A program made the position numbers and the translations under genes. A stretch of 6,475 nt of DNA from positions 1-6,475 of the forward strand of contig JAJZKY010000271.1 in NCBI GenBank assembly GCA_021803885.1, written 5' to 3'. Below are positions 1 to 5,907 of this stretch, piece by piece (position 1 is the first letter of the stretch; each line of letters opens with the position of its first letter). The stretch is from Planctomycetota bacterium (GTDB lineage Bacteria > Planctomycetota > Phycisphaerae > WQYP01 > JAJZKY01). Under the pieces are notes generated by a model, which saw only the letters and a program-made list of their open reading frames with translations, was not told the DNA's origin and did not search any database.

Positions 1-2
1 GA

Positions 3-1028
3 ATGACGCCACTGGGGGGGGGGAATCCTGGTGTGGTCTACGGTGGAGTTGCCACTGGATCTGGACCATTTGGTGGCAGTGGCAGTCTGACGTTTAACGG
101 TAGCAGTGGCTGGATTGAGACCACCAAGTCTTATGTGGATCCCACTCCGGTTACGGTGTCCGCTTGGTTCAAGACCACGGGATCGGGCACCATAATGGGA
201 GCCACGAACAGTCAGAGCACCAGTGGGCAGACCATGTGGGATCGCCAATTGTGGGTTGATCCCGCCGGCGATGTCGTGTTCGGGGTCTACAACCCCACCT
301 TCGAAGAGGTGGTGAGCCCTACGGCTTACAACAATGGTATTTGGCATCTGGCGATGGCCACCATTGGCCCGGCGGGAGAGTATTTGTATGTTGACGGAGC
401 TTTGGTGGCGACCAACACCACGCCCGTGGCCGCTCAGAATTATACTGCATGGTGGCACCTTGGATGGGACTCGGAAGCCGCAGGATGGCCGAATGCGCCG
501 GCATCTGCGTATTTCCAGGGGTCTGTTGCGGACGCTGCAGTCTTCCCTGCACAACTCAGCGCTGCGCAAGGTAATGCACTCTTTGCTGCTGGAACTGGGC
601 AATCTGCCTATGCCGCTGCAGTCAATTCCCTGGCACCGACATCGTTCTGGCCACTCCAAGGAAGCGGCTACCTTTATCCATATCAAGTACCTGGCGGGCC
701 GACCAGTTCACCCTGCAATTACGTAGGCATCACCATTCAACTGACAAGCGGAGGTACGACCTCGTGTTTGCTTCCGGCTGGCTCCGGAGCTTGCCCGAGT
801 CTGAATGGATCCTCGGATGTACTGCTCTCCGGGCTGAGTGGGAGTAGTTTGTCACTTGGGGCCATTGTGTCGGGCGCCAGCGTCACCGTTAGTGCGTCCG
901 CTGTTCAAGAAGGCACCCCGCCCAATGCGTACGTCGGCATACATCCAACCTTGCCGATTACCGTAGAGCTCGTCAATGGTGGCTGGACTGCGAGATTGGT
1001 GTACGGAGTGGCCGAATGGGGGCTGTGA
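3..1028 (+). CDS. LamG/concanavalin-like domain surface protein, 5' partial
   Basis: This is the C-terminal 341 residues of a secreted-type protein; the true start lies before the window, and the ATG at 3 is probably not the start. Residues about 9-195 look like a LamG jelly-roll: SLTFNGSSGWIET (28-40), PVTVSAWFKTTG (49-60), the strand pair around NNGIWHLAMATIG (110-122) and EYLYVDGALVAT (126-137), and the closing YFQGSVADAAVF (170-181). Residues 203-222 (AYAAAVNSLAPTSFWPLQGS) resemble the lead-in of a further LamG-type repeat, so the protein may be built from repeats. The tail (about 235-341) has Cys 238, 255 and 264, is Ser/Gly/Thr rich, and shows no LPxTG motif or membrane anchor. LamG folds often bind glycans or proteins; an adhesin role is inferred from the adjoining tad genes. 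The stop overlaps the next gene by 13 bases. The ten-G run near the start probably shifts the frame. Confidence 0.72.
   Translation: MTPLGGGNPGVVYGGVATGSGPFGGSGSLTFNGSSGWIETTKSYVDPTPVTVSAWFKTTGSGTIMGATNSQSTSGQTMWDRQLWVDPAGDVVFGVYNPTFEEVVSPTAYNNGIWHLAMATIGPAGEYLYVDGALVATNTTPVAAQNYTAWWHLGWDSEAAGWPNAPASAYFQGSVADAAVFPAQLSAAQGNALFAAGTGQSAYAAAVNSLAPTSFWPLQGSGYLYPYQVPGGPTSSPCNYVGITIQLTSGGTTSCLLPAGSGACPSLNGSSDVLLSGLSGSSLSLGAIVSGASVTVSASAVQEGTPPNAYVGIHPTLPITVELVNGGWTARLVYGVAEWGL
14..23 (+). repeat. G10 homopolymer tract inside the LamG gene
   Basis: Ten consecutive G. Downstream, the LamG frame reads GGG-NPGVVYGG. Upstream in that frame it reads MTPL, whereas the frame one base earlier reads NDAT. 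With one G fewer, the two join as NDATGGGNPGVVYGG, which matches the usual LamG lead-in (D-x-[ST]-G-x-G-N-x-G). The tract is therefore either a miscounted homopolymer or a slippage site. Only 13 bases lie upstream, so support for the upstream frame is thin. Confidence 0.6.
1005..1008 (+). promoter_or_regulatory. Ribosome binding site for the SipW-like peptidase gene
   Basis: GGAG lies 7 bases before the ATG at 1016 and favours that start. The alternative is the in-frame GTG at 1025, which gives a 4-base GTGA overlap with the LamG stop but would be 16 bases from this site. Confidence 0.5.
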
Positions 1029-1849
1029 TACGGCGATTTTGGTCATACGTATCGGTGGCACTGAAACTTGCGGCCGTGGCGTTAGGTGTCGGCTGCCTCC
1101 TAGCGTGGGGTGGGTGGATCGCATCGGGTGGGAGTTTGTTTGTTGTCACCACTCCATCGATGAGCCCCGTCGAACCGGTGGGATCTCTATTGGTGGTGCG
1201 TCCGGCCACTGGACCAATCCGCGTCGGTAGCATCATGGTCTTCGAGCCGCCGACAAATGGTCCGGAATTCGCCCACAAGATAGTGGCCAGTCTTCCAGGG
1301 GGGCGCTACGAGAGCCGGGGATTGTTAAATTCATCCCGAGACCCCTGGGTGCTGACTCGCGCCAACATGCGAGGTCGGGTAGTTACCATCATCCCCGCAT
1401 TGGGTCGGATCATGCAGGCCATCCCCATATGGGCGGTGTGCGCTTTGCTGTATCTCCTGGGCGGTATGGCGCTGCCGAGATATCGCTTCGAGATGAGCGT
1501 GTTGTCGTTGACCGCCGGATTGATCATCCCGCTTATTCTATTCCGACCATTGGTGTCGGCGGTCGTGATCACCGCCGTGATGTTGCATCATGAATTGAAT
1601 GCCTACCTGGTCTCAACTGGCATTCTCAACAGTTGGGTGGGTAGTGGCCGCGCGGTGTTTATGGCAGCCGGGCATACATCCGTTTTGCACATAGGCGGAG
1701 CGTCCGGCATGGTCGTGATTCCACTTCGGGCGGCGTTGCTGTGGTGGCAGTGGGCTGTCTTGGGATTGATCTGTGGCTCTCCGTTGTGGTTGTCGATAGC
1801 ATATGTTCGTCACTCGCATGCCGCTGACGTCGCGGCCGTGACGTCGTGA
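1016..1849 (+). CDS. SipW-like (Ser-His, S26B) membrane signal peptidase
   Basis: A 277-residue type I signal peptidase of the archaeal/ER/SipW class, expected to cleave signal peptides on the outer face of the membrane. The sequence shows an N-terminal membrane segment (about 13-36), then the active-site box VVTTPSMSP (43-51) with Ser48 as likely nucleophile, then EFAHKIV (84-90) with His87 in place of the Lys of bacterial LepB. A RDPW motif follows (108-111), and GRVV at 120-123 matches the end of the catalytic fold. The usual Gly-Asp of the GDxN box is Gly102-Leu103, and the earlier GD before the VF strand is Gly71-Ser72. Downstream are hydrophobic segments at about 136-153, 161-190 and 240-263, with a small beta-rich stretch (about 191-238) between the last two. 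The gene overlaps the LamG gene by 13 bases, so the two are probably co-expressed; the LamG protein or the TadG-like protein are plausible substrates (inference). The family call is strong; activity is uncertain because of the changed Asp positions. Confidence 0.85.
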   Translation: MGAVIRRFWSYVSVALKLAAVALGVGCLLAWGGWIASGGSLFVVTTPSMSPVEPVGSLLVVRPATGPIRVGSIMVFEPPTNGPEFAHKIVASLPGGRYESRGLLNSSRDPWVLTRANMRGRVVTIIPALGRIMQAIPIWAVCALLYLLGGMALPRYRFEMSVLSLTAGLIIPLILFRPLVSAVVITAVMLHHELNAYLVSTGILNSWVGSGRAVFMAAGHTSVLHIGGASGMVVIPLRAALLWWQWAVLGLICGSPLWLSIAYVRHSHAADVAAVTS

Positions 1850-1890
1850 CAAAATCAGGACACGGTATATCCAAATAGGCGGGTTGTTGT

Positions 1891-1896
1891 TATAAT
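1891..1896 (+). promoter_or_regulatory. TATAAT -10 element, probably for a leaderless tadG-like transcript
   Basis: A perfect TATAAT ends 6 bases before the ATG at 1903, so transcription would start at or within a base or two of that A. The 53-base gap between stop 1849 and this ATG has no Shine-Dalgarno-like purine run. The reading frame has a TAG at 1876-1878 and no ATG, GTG or TTG between it and 1903, so the start is fixed. Upstream at the 17-base spacing, 1868-1873 (TATCCA) matches the -35 consensus at only 3 of 6 positions. Leaderless mRNAs with a -10 box at this distance are common in Actinomycetota and some other Terrabacteria. Confidence 0.6.
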
Positions 1897-1902
1897 CCGA
1901 CC

Positions 1903-3213
1903 ATGCTGCGATTATTCGGAAAATCAAGGGGTCAAGTTGTGCCTCTTTTCGCGATACTGTTGATTTTGTTGATACCAGTCATGGCGCTGGCATTGAATGT
2001 GGGGCTGCTGGGCAACGAGCAGAGTCACGGCCAGAGCGCGACCGACGCTGCCGCCTTGGCTGCGGCGTACGTGATCACCAACGGCGGAACGGAATCGGCG
2101 GCGACCGTTACTGCAGATCGGGTGGCTGGACGCAACGGACTGAATCCCGCCAATTTGAGCATTGAGTATCTGGACCAGAATGGCAACCAAACTGAATCCT
2201 CTTCATCGGTTACGATGGTGCGTGTTCAGACAACTTCTTCGCAATCCGCGCCGATGGGTACTTTCTTAGGCGTAAAAGTCGACACCGTGAATGTCGTGTC
2301 GTACGCGCACACCGGAGGCGATGGACCGGTATGTGGTTTGTGTATTTTGAGTTCGGGTGGATCAGCACTGCAGGTCACTGGCAATGCCACTATCAGCGTC
2401 GATACGGGGGCAATCACGGTGAATTCCAACTCATCTACCGCCTTGTATGCCACCGGTAGTGCGAGCATCACCGCCTCAGGAATAAATATAGTTGGGGGTT
2501 GGAACAAGGCTAGTTCATCCAATGTTACCTTCCAAAGCCCAGGCGGTGGTACGTTGACTCCGAATACCGGAGTGGCGCCGATCAAGAACCCATTAAGCGG
2601 AATCCCCGCCCCGATTGTAAGCGGACCTTCATACACCGCTAATAGCTCAACGAGCTCTACATTCACCATGCAGCCCGGTATCTATCAGAATGCATTCAGC
2701 CTGAACTCTGGCCAAAATGTCACCATGGCACCTGGGATTTATGTCTTTGAGAATGGATTTAATCTTGGCAGCAATAGTGTTCTGTCGGGTAGCGGTGTGA
2801 CCATGTACTTTACTTGTCCTGGGTATACCACCTCCGACACCACCCCGTGTGCTTCTTATGTTAGTGGCGGCGGGATACCCAATTCATTTGACGCTTCGGC
2901 CGGAGCGTCTTACAATCTCTCTGCTCCCAGCAGTGGGAACTATCAAGGAGTTTTGATGATGGCTGACCCCGGCAATACCGCTCAGATGAATTTCACTGGC
3001 ACGTCCACGGCCAGCACCAATGGCACCATCTACGCCCCCAGTGAGACTATTAACGTAACCGGTAATAGCAGCACCGGGGAGTCCATGGACTCCATTATCA
3101 TCGCCGGTGGCCTGAATGTCACTGGTGATGGGTCCTTGAGCCTGGATGCCACTCAGCAAACTAACTCCCCAACTGTGTATAGCGGCGGAATGCCCTATCT
3201 GACGGGGGGTTGA
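1903..3213 (+). CDS. TadG-like pseudopilin with beta-solenoid-like body
   Basis: A 436-residue protein. Its N-terminus is of the TadE/TadG pseudopilin type: basic leader MLRLFGKSRGQ, hydrophobic segment about 12-36 (VVPLFAILLILLIPVMALAL), then the hallmark QSATDAAALAAAYV (44-57) of Flp pilus-assembly TadG-like proteins. After a linker with CGLC (144-147), residues about 152-436 are rich in Gly, Ser, Thr and Asn, with short alternating strands such as ALQVTGNATISVDTGAITV (155-173). A near-repeat recurs at MQPGIYQNAFSLNSG (256-270) and MAPGIYVFENGFNLGS (275-290), as in right-handed beta-helix proteins. Cys305 and Cys316 could form a disulfide. The N-terminus should anchor the protein in the membrane with the body outside; a tip, adhesive or periplasmic assembly role is inferred. 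It has its own apparent promoter, and its stop overlaps the tadE-like ATG by one base (TGATG). The body is not the von Willebrand A domain found in many proteobacterial TadG proteins. Confidence 0.8.
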   Translation: MLRLFGKSRGQVVPLFAILLILLIPVMALALNVGLLGNEQSHGQSATDAAALAAAYVITNGGTESAATVTADRVAGRNGLNPANLSIEYLDQNGNQTESSSSVTMVRVQTTSSQSAPMGTFLGVKVDTVNVVSYAHTGGDGPVCGLCILSSGGSALQVTGNATISVDTGAITVNSNSSTALYATGSASITASGINIVGGWNKASSSNVTFQSPGGGTLTPNTGVAPIKNPLSGIPAPIVSGPSYTANSSTSSTFTMQPGIYQNAFSLNSGQNVTMAPGIYVFENGFNLGSNSVLSGSGVTMYFTCPGYTTSDTTPCASYVSGGGIPNSFDASAGASYNLSAPSSGNYQGVLMMADPGNTAQMNFTGTSTASTNGTIYAPSETINVTGNSSTGESMDSIIIAGGLNVTGDGSLSLDATQQTNSPTVYSGGMPYLTGG

Positions 3214-3749
3214 TGGGCCGGGTGAGAAACCGGCAGCGAGGACAAGGATTGGTGGAGTTCGCCATCATCTTTCCCGTTCTTCTGCTAATGTTCGGAGTGG
3301 TGGTGAATGGAGCATTCGCCTTGGAGACCAGTAATTCACTTGCCAATTCCACGCGCATCGCCGCTCGTTATGCCACAATCAATCCAACCGCATGGAGCAA
3401 CGCGGCCTCTCCTCCCGATAACACCATCCAAGGTCAGCTCATGCAAAACAAGGGGATTGTCTCTAATCTAACCACTCAGCAGATCAGTATCAGTTATTTT
3501 GACATGTCAGTGGCGCCCGCGGTGGAATGTGGTTATTATGATCCCCAAGATGGCGAATACACCGTACCCGCTGATTACACCGGACCAGAAAACACCCAGG
3601 CTACGTGCGTTGTTGCCAACAACGAGGTGCGAGTCGGAGTGAACACGACCTATAATCTACTGACCGGGCCACTGGACTCTGGCTTTCCCGGCAGTCTTCC
3701 CATTTCGGGATCAACTACCATGTTGATTGAGGTGACTCCAACCTCATGA
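3213..3749 (+). CDS. tadE: TadE-like pseudopilin
   Basis: A 178-residue minor pilin-like protein of the Flp/Tad system. The N-terminus has the TadE signature: a basic leader (MGRVRNRQR), then GQGLVEFAIIFPVLLLMFG (10-28) with Glu15 and Phe16 in the conserved EF position. One hydrophobic helix follows (about 17-37), then RIAARYA (48-54), the usual region just after the membrane segment. The remainder is an exported domain with Cys108 and Cys124, possibly a disulfide. TadE proteins are pseudopilins processed at the inner membrane and needed for pilus assembly. I chose the ATG at 3213, which overlaps the upstream TGA by one base; a TTG one codon earlier (3210) is possible. A GGGGGG run at 3204-3209 is the only purine-rich stretch before it, so expression probably relies on coupling. 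The stop overlaps the cpaF ATG (ATGA). Confidence 0.87.
   Translation: MGRVRNRQRGQGLVEFAIIFPVLLLMFGVVVNGAFALETSNSLANSTRIAARYATINPTAWSNAASPPDNTIQGQLMQNKGIVSNLTTQQISISYFDMSVAPAVECGYYDPQDGEYTVPADYTGPENTQATCVVANNEVRVGVNTTYNLLTGPLDSGFPGSLPISGSTTMLIEVTPTS
3729..3734 (+). promoter_or_regulatory. Ribosome binding site for cpaF
   Basis: GAGGTG, a good anti-SD match inside the end of the tadE-like gene, lies 11 bases before the ATG at 3746. Together with the ATGA stop/start overlap it supports that start. Confidence 0.5.
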
Positions 3750-4918
3750 GCGAGATGGTCGATCCGGGTTACATGCAGGAACTTGGCCCCCTGAAGGTGC
3801 TGCTGGATGATGCGCGTGTGGATGAAATCATGGTGGTGGGCCCCAAGATGATTTATGTAGAGTCTGGTGGCAAGGTCGTGCTGACCAACCTGTCATTTCG
3901 GGACGAGGATCATCTACGTAAGGTGATCGACATTATCGTGGCGGCGGTGGGTCGGCGCGTGGATGCCAAGCAGCCCCTGGTTGATGCTCGATTGCTGGAT
4001 GGCTCCCGAGTGAACGCTGTGGTTGAGCCGATTGCCCTGGATGGATCATTGCTGACGATACGAAAGTTTGCCAAGGAAAAGCTGCGAATTACCGACCTGG
4101 TGAAGTTTGGCAGCTTAAACGAGGGCGCGGCGTCTTTTCTCCAAGCATGCGTTCTAGCGCGCGCCAACATCCTCATCTCTGGCGGCACCGGATCCGGTAA
4201 GACCACTCTGCTCAACATTTGCTCTGGCTTCATCCCTGGCGATGAGAGGATTGTCACCGTCGAGGACGCCGCCGAGCTTCAGCTACAGCAGGAGCATGTG
4301 TGTCGGATGGAGTCGCGGCCACCCGACGCGCATGGCGACGGACGGATCGGTATTCGGGAGTTGGTGATCAATGCCCTGCGGATGCGCCCGGACCGGATCG
4401 TGGTGGGTGAGGTCCGTGGCGGTGAGGCCCTGGACATGTTGCAGGCTATGAACACGGGCCATGACGGGTCGATGACCACAGTCCACGCCAACACCCCTCG
4501 AGACAGCTTGGCGCGGCTGGAGACTCAGGTTTTGATGGGTGGGATTGAGCTTCCCGCCAAGGCTATCCGGCAGCAGATCGCCTCGGCCATCAATGTTGTG
4601 GTGCAGCTGAACCGTTTACGCGATGGGTCGCGTAAGGTGACCGCCATCAGTGAAGTGGTGGGCATGGAGGGAGATACCATCACCATGCAGGACATATTCA
4701 TATTGAAGATGCTGGGGACAGACGATAATGGCAAACTAAAGGCGGAGTTGGAGTTGACCGGAGTTAGGCCGCAGATTCTGGATCGCCTGTTCGACATGGG
4801 ATTGCCGTTGCCCCCCGAGATTTCGCGACTGTTCCCAGATCGCCGTGGTAATCAGGTTGCCGCTGTTAAGCTCCCCACGCCGCCTCCAGGCGGATTGCTA
4901 CGAAGGACGGCTGGGTGA
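3746..4918 (+). CDS. cpaF: CpaF/TadA pilus motor ATPase
   Basis: A 390-residue hexameric secretion ATPase of the GspE/VirB11 superfamily that powers Tad pilus assembly from the cytoplasmic face. Residues about 14-110 form the N-terminal CpaF domain ([18 protein letters not shown] at 13-30; [20 protein letters not shown] at 72-91). The ATPase core follows: Walker [10 protein letters not shown] (146-154), Asp box VTVEDAAEL (170-178), Walker B region with [10 protein letters not shown] (219-228) and Glu222, and His box [17 protein letters not shown] (237-253). All key residues are present. The protein is shorter than many CpaF proteins: the family core begins within the first 20 residues, so the extra N-terminal helical region of longer members is absent. 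The Pro-rich C-terminus (377-390) is probably flexible. The gene is coupled to tadE upstream (ATGA) and to tadB downstream (GTGATG), and it partners TadB and TadC. There is no tadZ/cpaE between tadE and cpaF. Confidence 0.97.
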   Translation: MSEMVDPGYMQELGPLKVLLDDARVDEIMVVGPKMIYVESGGKVVLTNLSFRDEDHLRKVIDIIVAAVGRRVDAKQPLVDARLLDGSRVNAVVEPIALDGSLLTIRKFAKEKLRITDLVKFGSLNEGAASFLQACVLARANILISGGTGSGKTTLLNICSGFIPGDERIVTVEDAAELQLQQEHVCRMESRPPDAHGDGRIGIRELVINALRMRPDRIVVGEVRGGEALDMLQAMNTGHDGSMTTVHANTPRDSLARLETQVLMGGIELPAKAIRQQIASAINVVVQLNRLRDGSRKVTAISEVVGMEGDTITMQDIFILKMLGTDDNGKLKAELELTGVRPQILDRLFDMGLPLPPEISRLFPDRRGNQVAAVKLPTPPPGGLLRRTAG

Positions 4919-5907
4919 TGTCCACGTCCCTTATACTGGATGCGATAGGGGCACTGTGTGTGTTCGGTGCGGTCATTGCATTAGGGTTTGCCCGAACCAG
5001 CAACCGCATACAAAGTATCGACGAGCGATTGAGCCATTACGCACAAAGCGGTGCGGGCCTGGCCATCAACATGCCGACTGAGGACGCGCCTGATAAGTGG
5101 ACGATAGTCGGGATATTGAAGCGCTTACGTAGTCACGAGAAGACCACTCGACCAGGACTCACCGCGAGTAAAGTTGTCGAAGCCCTGGCCAGGGCGGACT
5201 TAAAGCTGCGGCCGGCGGAATGGCGTCTTATTAGGATCGGCAGCATCGCGCTCTTGGTTCTGGTGGGGCTGGCCGTGTACCGCAGCTTGGTATACGCCGC
5301 CATCTTGGGGGTTGTGGGGTTTTTCCTGCCGATCTTTGTGCTGAAATTCAGGGCTCGTAAGCGTACTCGCGCATTCAACAATCAGTTGGGAGATGTGTTG
5401 TTGCTGCTAAGCAACGGCCTCAAGGCTGGATACAGTTTTCCGCAGGCCATGGGCAGCATCGCCAAGTCCGCCAATCCGCCAGTCGCCGACGAGTTCGCCA
5501 GGGCGACGCGAGAGATTCAGCTCGGAGTCAGCTCCGATGATGCACTCGGACATATGGTAGCGCGGATCAATTCGGAGGACTTGGACCTGGTGGTCACGGC
5601 AGTCGGCATCCAGAGAGTCGTAGGTGGAAACCTGGCGGAGATCCTGGACAGCATCGCGTTCACAATTCGCGAGCGCATTCGCATCAAGGGCGAGGTGCGC
5701 ACCCTGACAGCCCAGGCGAGGATGTCCAGTTATATCATTACGGCCCTGCCCATCGGTTTGGCCTTGATTCTGCAGGCCATAAACCCTTCTTACATCGCCC
5801 CACTGTTGAGTTTTCAGGGTCCAGGCCCGTTTATTCTGATGGGGTGTGCTGCCTCGATTGGCGCCGCCTTCTTTATCATGCAGAAAATCTCGGGGATTGA
5901 AGTATGA
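4918..5907 (+). CDS. tadB: TadB inner-membrane platform protein
   Basis: A 329-residue type II secretion F-domain membrane protein that, with TadC, forms the platform on which CpaF acts. It has an N-terminal membrane segment (about 5-25), a cytoplasmic linker, two closely spaced segments (about 108-122 and 124-143), then the T2SF domain (about 153-290). That domain includes NNQLGDVLLLLSNGLKAGYS (154-173), SSDDALGHMVAR (206-217), DLDLVVTAVGIQRVVGGNLA (222-241), ILDSIAFTIRERI (243-255) and TLTAQARMS (263-271). Two C-terminal hydrophobic segments follow (about 272-288 and 304-323). Length and architecture are normal and the gene appears complete. The ATG at 4918 overlaps the cpaF stop by one base; a GTG directly before it (4915) is an equally possible start and lies 7 bases after AAGGA (4903-4907). 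Bases 5766-5826 recur inverted at the window end. Confidence 0.92.
   Translation: MSTSLILDAIGALCVFGAVIALGFARTSNRIQSIDERLSHYAQSGAGLAINMPTEDAPDKWTIVGILKRLRSHEKTTRPGLTASKVVEALARADLKLRPAEWRLIRIGSIALLVLVGLAVYRSLVYAAILGVVGFFLPIFVLKFRARKRTRAFNNQLGDVLLLLSNGLKAGYSFPQAMGSIAKSANPPVADEFARATREIQLGVSSDDALGHMVARINSEDLDLVVTAVGIQRVVGGNLAEILDSIAFTIRERIRIKGEVRTLTAQARMSSYIITALPIGLALILQAINPSYIAPLLSFQGPGPFILMGCAASIGAAFFIMQKISGIEV
5766..5826 (+). repeat. Source copy of a 61-base inverted repeat, within tadB
   Basis: These bases, coding for the QAINPSYIAPLLSFQGPG region of TadB, are identical to the reverse complement of 6415-6475. Here they are in frame and make normal TadB sequence, so this is the native copy. 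Identity ends at 5827 on one side; the other side is limited by the end of the window. Confidence 0.95.

Noticed and set aside
334..726. 130-codon + strand frame within the LamG gene
   Set aside because: Overlaps the LamG frame completely, is rich in Arg, Trp and His as expected of an out-of-frame reading, and matches nothing.
1850..1902. Terminator or hairpin between the peptidase gene and the tadG-like gene
   Set aside because: I see no G+C-rich stem followed by a T run in this gap, only the TATAAT and weak dyads.
2226..2669. 147-codon open frame on the - strand inside the tadG-like gene
   Set aside because: It is fully antisense to a gene with a clear family signature; its translation shows no recognisable motif and there is no start signal. 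A codon-bias shadow.
3059..3078. Small dyad CCGGT...ACCGG in the tadG-like gene
   Set aside because: Only five base pairs within coding sequence; expected by chance.
3910..4257. 115-codon open frame on the - strand inside cpaF
   Set aside because: Antisense to the conserved ATPase core; the sequence is constrained by CpaF, and the frame has no supporting context.
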